A stretch of 64,000 nt of DNA, taken from assembly GCA_943737045.1 (NCBI GenBank), contig CALSFV010000277.1, positions 248,001 through 312,000 on the forward strand, in the 5' to 3' direction. This document shows, piece by piece, positions 11,233 through 22,108 of this stretch. The position numbers and the translations under genes are program-made. The notes beneath the pieces were generated by a model that had not been told where the DNA came from, did no database searches, and saw nothing but the letters and a program-made list of their open reading frames with translations. The stretch comes from Parapristionchus giblindavisi (lineage: Eukaryota > Nematoda > Chromadorea > Rhabditida > Diplogasteridae). Position 1 is the stretch's first letter. The number at the start of each line of letters is the position of its first letter.

Positions 11233-13875
11233 TTATTTAGCTGAATCTTCGTCATCGAGAATCAGCGCTGCCAGCTCGTCTACCTCCTCTCGTTTCTGAA
11301 ATATTTTTAACATTTAAAAGAAAACTGTGACATTTTTTTCTGATTTTAAGTTAATTTTTCATCAATAACGATAAACCGTGTGGGGAGTATGACAAAACCG
11401 CGACGACAAAACCGCAAACGACAAAATCGCAACTCGAAATAACTTCGACCAGAGTTGTCCAATCATGGTCAGCTTGAACTTTTTGAACTCCTGAGGCTCA
11501 GGGCTATCACGTAACAAGTTGATCTTTGATCTTTGGCATCTCAACGACAAAACCGCAACTCGCAATTACTTCAGCCAGAGTTGTCCAATCATGGTCAGCT
11601 CGGACTTTTTGAACTCCTGAGGCGCAGGGCTATCACGTAACAATTTGATCTTTGATCTTCGGCCCCTCAACGACAAAACCGCAACTCGCAATAACTTCGG
11701 CCAGAGTTGTCCAATCATGGTCATCTTGGACTTTTTGAACTCCTGAGCCTAAGGGCTATCACGTCAATAATTGATCTTTGATCTCTGGCCTCTCAACGAC
11801 AAAACCGCAACTCGAGCTATCTCCGCTCAGAGTGATCCTATACACTTCTGGATGGGCTCATACGAAACCTCAGGACCTGCGCCACCCCGCATTGTAAACT
11901 ACCGTAATCTACCGTAACCCGGTTCGGTGGGTCAGATCAAGTGCGATGGGTCGGATTTCACTAAAAATTGTCGGAATGCCCACTACGTGTGCGATATCAT
12001 TATGAGTTATTGTAAACTACCGTAATCTACCGTAACCCGGTTCGGTCGGTCAGATCAAGTGCGATGGGTCAGATTACACAAAACTTTGTCGGAATAGTTA
12101 CTTCGTGTGCGATATCATTATGAGTTATTGTAGCAGCTATTTCGACAATTTTTAGTGAAAAAAAAATCTGACCCACCGCACTTGATCTGACCCACCGAAC
12201 CGGGTTACGGTAGATTACGGTAGTTTTTAATAATAATAATATTATTATTATTAAAAATAACTCATAATCATACCACGAACATAGTAACCATTTTAACACT
12301 TTATAGTGAAATCTGACCCATCGCACTTGATCTGACCCACCGAACCGGGTTACGGTCGATTACGGTAGTTTGCAATATGTTATAATGATATATCACACGT
12401 AGTGTGTATTTCGACAATTATCACTGAAATCTGACCCGTCGCACTTCATCTGACCCACCGAACTGGGTTACGGTAGACTACGGTAGTTTACAATGCGGGA
12501 TGGCGCAGATCCTGAGGTTTCGTATGAGCCCATCCAGAAGTGTCTAGGATCACTCTGAGCGGAGATAGCTCGAGTTGCGGTTTTGTCGTTGAGAGGCCAG
12601 AGATCAAAGATCAATTATTGACGTGATAGCCCTTAGGCTCAGGAGTTCAAAAAGTCCAAGATGACCATGATTGGACAACTCTGGCTGAAGTTATTGCGAG
12701 TTGCGATTTTGTCGTTGAGGGGCCAAAGATCAAAGATCAACTTGTTACGTGATAGCCCTGAGACTCAGGAGTTCAAAAAGTCTAAGCTGACCATGATTGG
12801 ACAACTCTGGCCGAAGTTATTGCGAGTTGCGATTTTGTCGTTTGCGGTTTTGTCGTTTGCGATTTTGTCGTTGCGGTTTTGGCATACTCCCACCGTGTGC
12901 TCTTGGTTGCACATCATTTCGAGAGCGGACATGGTGTGACATAGAAAAAACTGTACGCAGACGGTTGAAAAGCAAATGCGCTGTTGTTTTATGGATGAGT
13001 AAACGAACCTTTCTGATATGCTCTGACAGATTTTCCGTATGTCGTAATAAAGCGTTGAGACTATCCAAGTGAGAAAATAACTGTAAAATTAACAATATCA
13101 TCAGGAATAATTCTTCACACAACGATCAAAAAGCTAAATGCTGATTCAGAGAAAAGAATGTAAACCGATCTTGCTACATCATCTTGAAAAACTTAATTAA
13201 ATGCAATTAGTAAAGGTTGTGTCAAAATGTATCAACTATGTTTCAAGGAGTTGACTGGGATATGACTAGGGATATATCACATAGAATCAATTCAATTTTT
13301 TTAAAAATACAATTGTTTGATGATAGGGAAAGTAACGAAGAAAAATAACTAAATTAAATAAAATAACTTTGTGGCGCTACCTTTTGAACAGTTTCCACTG
13401 CAGTATCAGCATCTCCCAGTATCAAATCTTGTACCATGTGCAATTCTTCAGTCGCTTGGGCACACTTCTCGAGGGCATTTGTCAAAGCATCAGGTGGCAT
13501 GGAGGGATTCTGAATCGGATCACGGTTTTACGGACGATATTATTAAGTGCTAGCATGCTAGCACCAAAAAGAAAAGCATACCAGTCCGGTATACCAAAAA
13601 GAAAAGCATACCAGTCCCGCCAGCATTTTGCACAGGTCTCCAATGTTGTTCGAAATCGCTGTTGCTTCCGCTTCGCTCAAAGCTTTTTGCTTTTTCGAAA
13701 CTTTGAGAGTTCTTTTCTGAAAAAAAGTTAAAATGAAAAATGTGCAAGAAAATAATAAAATAACTGAACACCATTGAAGAACTGGACCAAAATTTATCCA
13801 TTAAAAATTAATAATTATTATTAATTATACAAACTAATATGTAATTAGTAAATAAAAACACACCTTATTTGCCAT
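11233..13875 (-). CDS. Unrecognised 102-residue charged protein
   Basis: Four exons on the minus strand: 13864-13875 (MANK), 13612-13716, 13381-13509 and 11233-11295; all introns are phase 0. The stop is TAA at 11233-11235. The protein starts with a very basic stretch (KKRTLKVSKKQK), has a predicted helical middle (ALSEAEATAISNNIGDLCK, then ALEKCAQATEELHMV), and ends in an acidic tail (ILDDEDSAK). No signal peptide or membrane segment. I do not recognise the family; a small helical adaptor is a guess. The last intron (11296-13380) is over 2 kb because it holds a 1.5 kb foldback. The exon 2 donor region is tandemly duplicated (13555-13620), giving a second copy of the GTATGC context within the intron. 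Its 3' end converges on the astacin-like gene. Confidence 0.72.
11371..12898. repeat. Large foldback element with tandem sub-repeats
   Basis: Left arm: about three units of roughly 120 bp, each with CGACAAAACCGCAACTCG, CAGAGTTGTCCAATCATGG and a TTGATCTTTGATC tract. The right arm (12530-12898) is the inverted complement. Outer ends share GGGAGTATG(A/C)CAAAACCGC. The centre (11880-12500) holds further direct and inverted copies of ACCCGGTTCGGT(G/C)GGTCAG. No coding capacity. Sits in the last intron of the 102-residue gene. Confidence 0.75.
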
Positions 13876-14493
13876 GATGTCATATAACACTGTTAGGAGA
13901 AAGAGTATTGGATGGTAGGGTCATGGCGTCTATTGATTGTGTCTGTGAACTAGAGCGATAACAGTCGCATTGATAAGAAGACATTGTGTCTTTGTAGTTG
14001 TTGCGTCCTTAAAGGGCTACCCTGTGGTCGTTTGACTGTGGAGGCACTAGATATCTAATTTCCTTTGAGAGAGTTACAAAGACTTCTCTTATAAGTCTTT
14101 TGCTTTCACTTTTTTATATGTTACTTCTACTTTTACTTTACTCTTTACTCTAATATACTCTACTTTACTCTATACTACTTTTTTCTTATACTTCTCTTAT
14201 CTTTCTCTCATAGAAATATTCTGATTAATCTTTCCAAAATGATATTTATATTCGTAAATTTCGAAAAAAATAAAATGTTGACATTTTCGCACGCATTTTT
14301 ATTACGAAATAGTATTTTTCTAATGTGGACTATGCATTCCATGAAATTGGGTGATAGATAAAATCATTTATCGATTCAAAAATCAATCAATATATATTAT
14401 AATGAGATCTGTATATACATCAATCACAATATAAAAATCGAATATCGATTCAGTAAATACGATAGATCTATCGATCAATAAATCAATAATCAA
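13876..14493. other. Intergenic region, no gene seen
   Basis: Upstream of the 102-residue gene and downstream of the M6/proteolipid gene. Mostly AT-rich, with a T/C-rich tract at about 14080-14220. No exon or RNA gene is supported. Confidence 0.4.
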
Positions 14494-17400
14494 TCAATAT
14501 TCCCTCATAGGTCGTCTACCGTACTGATATTGACTGACGCTCTCGGAATGAGCTTCAGCCACACGTGATGAGGATGCTTGCGATAGAGGTGGTGGAGTCC
14601 TGATTATTGATTTATTTATTCCAATTTATTTTTCGAAAATGAATAATTTAATAAAAAGTTTGTACCATCCATTATCCATGTAATCTCCCTTGCCTCCTCT
14701 ATATGGCCGAGTGATGGGAGATGAGTAACTCTCATAAGCCACTTCACTCAGCTCGACGTATCTGGAAATGCCGCAATTACTTATTGGTCATGCATCATTA
14801 ACTATAAGATGTAGAGTACTATTGAACTGAAAAAAATTTGCACAAGGATAAATAAAATGGGGAATAATGTCGCATGCGACAACTGCAAAACGATCAAATT
14901 TGTTTTCTTTCTTGGAAATATTTTGGATAGGGCAAAAGACAGAGTGCATATGCAGCATTTTATTTGCTGAAACATCTTTTTGATGTTTGATAAATAAATA
15001 TATGGCCCTTGCAAATGAAATGATTCTTACTTATTAGCATTATTTACATGAGAGTAGTTGGCAGCGTGAGTCACCAAGAATTGAGCAATGCCCAGACAGA
15101 CGATGGCCGCTCCCACCTGGAATATTTACATTTATAAATACAGTATCAGCCAAAAGTCTTCGTCAAAAACTTTGCATTGTCATAACTTTTGACTCAGATG
15201 AGCGATCGGGCTCATCTTTTGGCAGTATCCTATAGTACTAGTGTGCATCATATCCTACTCCCGTTGTTATGATTCGTCGTCGTATTATTGTGTAGCGATC
15301 CTGGATCCCCTCTATACTTACTCAGCAGTAGAGTTGGCTATTCGGGGGTTGCGGGCCCGCAATGAATTGACTTTTCATTGCTAGTGATTGCGGGCCCGCA
15401 ATGCGGCGTAAAATCATTGCGGGCCCGCAATGGCATTGCGGGCCCGCAATGATTTCTGTTCTCTCAAGCAAACAAGAGAGAGAAGGAAAATGAAGAGAAC
15501 AGAAGAACGACCGATCACAAAAAGTGGCCAGATAGGAATAAAGTAGTCATTGCGGGCCCGCAATGCTATTGCGGGCCCGCAATGATTTATATAGCATTGC
15601 GGGCCCGCAATGCGTGACCGTTATTGCCAACCCTACTCAGCAGTGATTATTTCCTCAGCGGGATTTTTCTGAGACTTGTTGTTAACAGTGTATGAATAAC
15701 ATTTACTGAGGAGTAGCATCCGCGATACCATCCATTCGAGCTAATTCATTCCTGTGAGAAAATCGAAATTTTCAACACCCCTGAAAATGAGTTTTTTTTT
15801 TTTTTTTTTTTTTTTTAGACGAATCTTTATCATGTTTAAACTATAAAAGTACAATATGTTGAATGAATGAATCTATTCAATAGGTGCAGCAAGTGCAGAG
15901 TTAAAATGTCATAACTCTGTGATCAGTGAAGCCGCATGGTCCAAACTTGGGAGAGGTCATACCCCATGAGTGATACAAAACTTGGCCGAGTATGAGCCCC
16001 CCGATCGGTTGAATTTTGCGAAATTTCAAAATTTTATTTTTCTCATTTTTCGAGATTCAGGAAGTACCTGCTCAGGTCAATTTCTATTCTACTTAACAGT
16101 TAGATGTCTTCTATGTACAGTAGACGACATTTTACTAGCGTTTCATGAAATTTAGAGTTTTTCGAGAGAAGTTATAATTGGAGAAATAAGGTAGAAAAAT
16201 GCTTGAATTTTTTCAACATTTTTTTCAAAATTCGCAGAATTTGTCCGATAAGGCTCGGACTTAGCCATGACAATTATCATGATGATAGAAGATGATACCT
16301 ATAATATAATGGCTATCGATGCTCTTTTAGTCCCACAAAAACTTATTTTCATTTTTTAAACATCATGAAAAAATTGTGTCCTAACTATTTTCGACCTCCT
16401 TTCTCCAATTACAACTTCTCTCGAAGAACTGGAAATTATATCAAACAGTAGTAAAATGTCGTCTACTATATATAGAAGACAAATAGCTGTTAAGTAGAAT
16501 AGAAATTGACCTGAGCAGGTACTTCCTGCATCTCGAAAAATGAGAAAAATAAAATTTTGAAATTTCGCAAAATTTAACCGATCGGGCTCATACTCGGCCA
16601 AGTTTTGTATCACTCATGAGGTATGACCTCTGCCAAGTTTGGACCATGCAGCTTCACTGATCACAGAGTTATGACATTTTAACTCATTTTCAGGGGTGTC
16701 GAAAATTTCGATTTTCTCACAGGAATGAATTAGCTCGAATGGATGGTATAGCGGATGCTACTCCTCAGTAAATGTTATTCATACACTGTTAACAACAAGT
16801 CTCAGATAAATCCCACTGAGGAAATAATCACTGCTGAGTAAATACAGAGGGGATCCAGGATCGCTACACAATAATACGACGACGAATCATAACAACGGGA
16901 GTAGGATATGATGCACACTAGTACTATAGGATACTGCCAAAAGATGAGCCCGATCGCTAATCTGAGTCAAAAGTTATGACAATGCAAAGTTTTTGACGAA
17001 GACTTTTGGCTGCTACTGTACTTAATTCTTAAATTAAATACGATTTTTAAAATTTCAAAGTACTTACCCATCCAACTACGAACCAAGTGAATGAAGTAGA
17101 TGATAGTGCACAGAATTGTTGGGCATCTCCACCGCACACACGAAGGCTCTTTAATCATTAGTGATATTTAAATATTACGTACATAGCTTTGCAAAAATGG
17201 ATACCAATGACCGATATTTAGCTTTAACTGTATCTTGATTTTACCGAATATTTACCCGTTTTAATGGATAGCTAAATCTTTTTTTTTAATTTCATAAATC
17301 ACTTACGGCCTCACTGAATGCATCAACAAGTGGACGGAATGTAGTGAGATCGATGCAGTCAGAATCAGTGAAGGCGGGCATTGCATTGCATAGTGACATG

Positions 17401-20109
17401 AATACTGAGAATAGAGCGAGGAGTACTCCAGAGAGGGAGAGGAGCATCTGGAAACGTTGATAATCATACATAATCGAATGGCTTTATTGATTGGTATTAA
17501 GGAAATCAGTAGATATTTATTCGAAATACAATCGAGTAAAGTGAGTAAAGTCAAGGCGCATTTCGAATCAGCTTGGGGGTATTTATCTATTGATTAAAAA
17601 ATGAAATGAAAGCGTGATGCATTAACTCACCAGCCAGAATATCAACAATATGATACAGAAGGTTAACGCCACCGCACACGCTGCCCTCCCTCCACATCGA
17701 GCCTCCTTGCCTGAAAGATCAGTCAATCGATAACTGTACAGTACAGCAGAATCCCGCCCTTGACACGGGATCCCCGGGTGTCCCCTCTGTCCCCTCGATT
17801 TTTACGGTGTAAATAGGGAATATTAGCTCTTCAAATTGTTTGCATTCTTTTACTCCAGGTTTGACCGAATTTATCACGGAAAGATTAGAATTTTATAAAT
17901 TACGTAGCCTGAGAAAAAATATTGAAAATTTTAATTTCTTTCAATTTTGACGAATGCCGCGCGAAAATTTTGAAGAAGTCGCGCACGGTTGACAAATTCT
18001 ATCGCAAAGTGACTTCATTCCAGCATTTCTTTTCCTTGGCACAATTGAGTTGACAAGCTTTTAAAAAATCCAAACTTTCCTCGATAAATTCGGCCAAATC
18101 TGGAGCAAAACAACGCGAACAATTTGAAGAGCTAATATTCCCTATTTACATCGTAAAAAATCGAGGGGACAGAGGGGACACCCCGGGACACCCGGGGATC
18201 CCGTGTCAAGGGCGGGATTCTGCTGTACTGTAATAAGATCGATCAATCAATAGCTGCAATAATCACAGTTATTTAGCGTTCCGGGTTTACGGAAAGAGGG
18301 AAAATGATGCAAAAGCGAAGACTTTTCTTGTTTCTTCTTTTTTTGCACACAACTTTTGAGGAGATCATGAAAAGGAGAGTGGTGAAACCTCTGAAGATGT
18401 TCTCTCTCGTCGATCCAGTAGAGAATATTCCCACTACGAGTAGATAAATCGTGACCAGAACCATAATGATGGCTATGCAGACGAAGAAAATTTGAATCTG
18501 CAATGTAGATCATGTCTTATTTATATTGAGAGTGCCTATTTTGAATGCCAAATTTAATTCCTAATGATCAACGTTTTGAATAATATATCATCTAAAAATC
18601 AATTGTAATTTGACAGACAATCGGATGAGAGCAATGCAAAGAGCAAATATTGAATTTTAGAAATCACGCAAATGTTCTTGTATTTAAAGGAATTAACAAT
18701 ATACATGTAAGTATGTGTTATTTTGTTCTCGATTAAATGGAATTGATCTTTTTCGAATGTAAGACCACATTACGATACCATGGTTCGCAATGCACGATCA
18801 GTAAATTAAGATATTATATGCCCACCTTGTCCAACCATGGCCAGTCATCGATCTGTAGTGTTCTTCTCACTTGTTCCACTGATGAATTGAATCCCCATGT
18901 CATCATTATCGAAAACAATATCACTCCTACAATGATGTTCTACAATAATAATAATATTAATGATTATGATCATGATAATAATAATAATGATAATAATAGT
19001 TATTATTATTTACTATTATTATGATACTAATACTGATATCTGTATTGCAACACTGTGGAATCATGACAGTAATTTCATGTTTGATAGTACATAGGGAAAT
19101 ACGTTATGGTTTCGTTCAGAGTGAATACAACGACGAATACTCAACAGAAATTTTTAAAGGCACACCCCGAACTAATTTGAAACTTTTCGCTCTGGCCAAA
19201 CTCTCTCACCTTCTTTGTCTACGATAGAGTATTGACAGAGCTAGAGTCAAATTTGCTTGGGGTGTGCTTTTAAAAAAGAATTCTGTACCTATAATGCATG
19301 ATGCAGTGGCCATTAGTGAAGCATAAGGCACACGTTCGATGCATCCATCCGATCCCATTGTACCGTTCTGAATGGGTTAAATTGGAAAAAAATCTTATAT
19401 ATCGATATCAATAACAATATTAGCGTCTCAAATACGATTGCCATAAATACGCGAGTTCTAGCTTAATTTTGAATAAATTCGCTCGAAATTTCGAATTCGC
19501 GAATTTTCCTGTTCACAAATTTTAAAAAAAAAGGAAGCGAGTGGATGGCAATGTAAGAAATGTGAACATTTTCAACAAGACAATTGAGCAATATTGACTG
19601 TCCTAATACATTTCATGAATGATTCATTCAATCAACGTTTCGCCAATACAAATACGTGTTCAAAGCCGCGAAAAGAAATACAAAACGAAAAGGGAAGGGA
19701 GAATGTATAAACAGTTTAAAGATATCTTCACCTTAATCGGTATGGGTCCTACAACTTCTGGATATCGTATGACCTCTTTGTGTACTCGATTGAATTCATC
19801 GACGTGAACACGACGATGATCCGGATCTACGAAGTCTCTGAAATATTCAAATGAAAAAAAAGAATTTGTTTCTTACAATGAGAATCTTCAAAATTACGGA
19901 GAATCTATGTTACTTCGTACATTCCCAGTAATGTCACGTTCAAAAGTCACGAAAATTTTTTAAAAAAATATGCTAGAGAGTGTGTAAAACAAGGAGATCT
20001 TTCTTTACTTTTCCTGATTTTTGAACAGTTCCAGAGCTAACCTTTGCACAGTCTGAACAGGCTGTGGGGCCCGTCTCTGCGGGTACGAATCTCGTCGGCG
20101 TGAAGCCAG
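14494..20109 (-). CDS. nmgp-1: M6/proteolipid (PLP) four-pass membrane protein
   Basis: Eleven exons with consistent phases: 20042-20109, 19732-19837, 19289-19367, 18826-18926, 18389-18497, 17631-17710, 17307-17447, 17068-17148, 15031-15116, 14666-14761, 14494-14599; they encode 350 residues plus an unresolved N-terminus. Four membrane spans. The first, CIERVPYASLMATASCIIG, is the hallmark of PLP/DM20/M6 proteins. The large outer loop between spans 3 and 4 keeps four cysteines (two before SEASLRVC, then C..C in VCGGDAQQFC). The last span is GWVGAAIVCLGIAQFLV, followed by a tyrosine- and serine-rich cytoplasmic tail. In the family these are neuronal and glial plasma-membrane proteins. The first exon start is not found: the exon beginning CTGGCT has no ATG, and the candidate exon near 20170-20210 does not join in phase. 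The symbol follows the C. elegans homologue and is by family resemblance only. Confidence 0.88.
15141..17018. mobile_element. Palindromic TA-flanked element (Tc1/mariner-type ends)
   Basis: Termini CAGTATCAGCCAAAAGTC (15141) and its inverse ending GGCTGCTACTG (17018), flanked by TA at 15139-15140 and 17019-17020. The two arms are inverted copies over about 0.8 kb each, meeting near 16260-16300. A T-run at 15791-15816 interrupts the left arm. Open frames in the arms (for example 15970-16155 and 16356-16613) are the same sequence seen twice and have no transposase motifs. In the intron of the M6/PLP gene between 15116 and 17068. Confidence 0.78.
15329..15635. mobile_element. hAT-type MITE with seven copies of a GC-rich palindrome
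   Basis: Ends TAGAGTTGGC and GCCAACCCTA, flanked by the 8-bp direct repeat CTCAGCAG (15321-15328, 15636-15643), as for hAT transposons. The uninterrupted opposite arm of the host palindrome (near 16830) shows the empty site with one CTCAGCAG. Inside are seven copies of TTGCGGGCCCGCAA, most extended to ATTGCGGGCCCGCAAT. No coding capacity. Confidence 0.85.
17739..18230. mobile_element. TA-flanked inverted-repeat element
   Basis: Ends CAGTACAGCAGAATCCCG at 17739 and its complement ending at 18230, with TA on both sides. Arms of about 100 bp are almost identical (GGGATCCCCGGGTGTCCC within). A non-autonomous Tc1/mariner-type element without an open frame, in an intron of the M6/PLP gene. Confidence 0.78.
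19157..19277. repeat. 110-bp foldback family
   Basis: Ends AGGCACACCCCGAAC and CTTGGGGTGTGCTTTT. In an intron of the M6/PLP gene. Confidence 0.75.
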
Positions 20110-20599
20110 CTGTAATATGATTCATTTTCAATTAACATAAAGCTCCGCGCATTCCCACAAAATTCACCACTCACCGTATCTCGTTTATGTCAGCTCACGG
20201 GTATCAGTCATGCGTCTGCAAAGATCAAAGATCAAAGACCAAAGATCAACGATCAGAGTGGGGGGGGGGGGGGCGAGACAAGGCGCGCATCGATTGATTG
20301 GATGAGTCAGAAGAAGGCAGAGAAGAAGACAGAATAGTCATATAGAGCGAGAGGAGAGATACTACGGACACGTCACCTCGTCCTCCGTAGATGGAAGTAG
20401 GTGTTGATGATTATAATACATTATTGAGTCATTATTTAAACAATTATATTAATGTTTTTGACAAATATCAATGATTAATCCTTCAGTGTTGATAAATGAA
20501 AGAATAGCAAACAGTAAATCATAATGAAAATGATTTGGTAAAATGCGCTAGTAGCAAAGCAAGAGTACTACACCTGTAGTAAAAGCGCCCTGAGGGGAC

Positions 20600-20800
20600 C
20601 CTTGGTCAGATGGAGAAAGGTAGAAGGAGAGGGAGAGGTACAGATGGAGAGGGAGAGGGAGAGGGAGGTACAAAGGGAGAGGGAGAGACGGCAAACACAC
20701 GGAAGGAAAGCGATCAGGTGAGGCAGAAGGAGAGAGAGAGAGAGAGAAGAGCAAACAGAGAGAGATAGAGAGAGAGTGTGTCAGACGACGAGAGAATCGA
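20600..20800. repeat. (GA)n-rich low-complexity tract
   Basis: Dense GAGAGA and GGAGAGGGAGA runs. The opposite-strand frame encodes only Ser/Leu/Pro-rich low-complexity sequence. Confidence 0.8.
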
Positions 20801-21204
20801 TGAGAGAGCATGGACAATGAAGAGGGTACAGACAAATTTGTTGTAGCTATAATGGGTCTATGAACGGAAGTGCCAGATCGAATTATTGAATTGAGATCAG
20901 TAAAGTGAGACTGAAACCAGTGTGGACTGTCTCATTTTGTTTATTGTTAAATGTGAAATGAAGATCGAGGTCAGGGGTAAAGATTACTATACTTCTAGAG
21001 ACACAATATGTTAAAAAATCATTCAGAGTGCATGGAAACATAAACTTGTTCATCTATTAATTCTATTAATTTAATTGCCAGGACAATGACGAGATCGCAG
21101 TGTTCACTTTACTTTGAGAGTCAGTACGACCGCCAGGCATGGAAACTCTCTCAAATATACAATGATATTTTCGCTTGCCTGGCTTTCAATAAAAAATGGC
21201 TTAT

Positions 21205-21318
21205 ATTTAACCTCTCTCAATGGTCTCGTAGACACGCAATGCTTTCTCGTTGTTAGAGAACAGATATATAGTGTGCGCAATGAAGAGAGAGAGAGAGAGA
21301 GGTAACGACCCCTTTATG
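21205..21318. repeat. Short inverted-repeat element, second family
   Basis: Shares GCAATGCTTTCTCGTTGTTAG and the following GTGTGCGCAATGAAGAGA with the copy at 50403-50515. Arms AACCTCTCTCAATGG and a GA-expanded inverse. Intergenic. Confidence 0.6.
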
Positions 21319-21537
21319 CCAGAATTCTGTGAGATGCGAATATGACTGCTTCGGGCATCCACAACCCATGTTCGGTCATTGTATGTCCCACCCCCCTCCC
21401 CCAACCAATTTCTCGAAACTCATTGTCAGATCACTTTTAGGCACTTCTGAAAACGGATTGGTAATCACGATAGAGAACTGTTTCAGGTCATGTTACGGCC
21501 TTCTCACGCAGCCAGGAAAGTCGAGAGCCTCCCAGTA

Positions 21538-21686
21538 CTCCGGTATTTTTTGTTCGTGGATGCGCCATGGGCACTGAATGAACGGTGTGCCCCACGGAAT
21601 ATGAGAGCAACATCCCCAAATCCGTGCGCCCTAGTCCCACACCATGGTATTGCCCATGGCGCACCCCACGGACAAAACTACCGGAA
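21538..21686. repeat. 149-bp TIR MITE
   Basis: Arms CTCCGGTATTTTTTGTTC...TGCGCCATGGGCA and the inverse ending TACCGGAA, with TA on both outer sides. Non-coding. Intergenic, upstream of the first receptor gene. Confidence 0.65.
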
Positions 21687-21767
21687 TATGCGATTTTTAT
21701 CCTGAAATGCTTTGGTGAAGTCATAAAACTGTCTTCATGAATGGGCTCTTGATCTTTCCAGCGTTAG

Positions 21768-21893
21768 ATGCACACCCCGAGGTAATTTTTACTCTCCACA
21801 TCGGCATTACTCTCTCATAGGCAAAGAAAGCGATAGAGCATTACCAGAGCGGAGAGTTTTAAATTATCTCGGAGTGTACCTTTAATTTCTTAG
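21768..21893. repeat. 110-bp foldback family
   Basis: Ends GCACACCCCGAGGTAATT and CTCGGAGTGTACCTTTAA. Intergenic, about 220 bp upstream of the first receptor start. Confidence 0.8.
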
Positions 21894-22108
21894 AAAAGTC
21901 TGGCATTAGACACTGAAATTATAAGGGCAAAATTTTCGAGACACGCCTAATTGCTGGGGAGGAAATAGGAAAAAAGCAGGTGATTTGGAATGGATAGATA
22001 GTCGCATATGTCACTAGTTCGTGCCAGTGAACCATATGCACTCGTCATAGTTCTTTGAAAATTTGTTGTAACAGTGATACATTTGCGTCTAATTATTGAT
22101 TGATTAAT

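Larger units (their letters stand above)
20110..22108. other. Intergenic region with low-complexity DNA and MITEs
   Basis: Upstream of the M6/PLP gene and of the first receptor gene, which are divergent. Contains a poly-G run (about 20258-20271), a long A/G-rich tract with (GA)n (20340-20800) and three inverted-repeat elements. The longest open frames are A/G-tract artefacts. The true first exon of the M6/PLP gene may be here. Confidence 0.5.

Noticed and set aside
13369..13731. 120-codon plus-strand open frame
   Set aside because: Antisense to two real exons of the 102-residue gene and crosses their splice sites.
15970..16613. Matching proteins starting MIQNLAEYEP on both strands as a possible gene pair
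   Set aside because: They are the two arms of a palindromic transposon read in opposite directions; no conserved motif.
19157..19277. Foldback repeats as microRNA precursors
   Set aside because: Termini, copy number and dispersal fit a transposon; there is no conserved mature arm to point to.
20548..20835. 95-codon minus-strand frame rich in Leu, Ser and Pro
   Set aside because: Translation of a GA-rich low-complexity tract.
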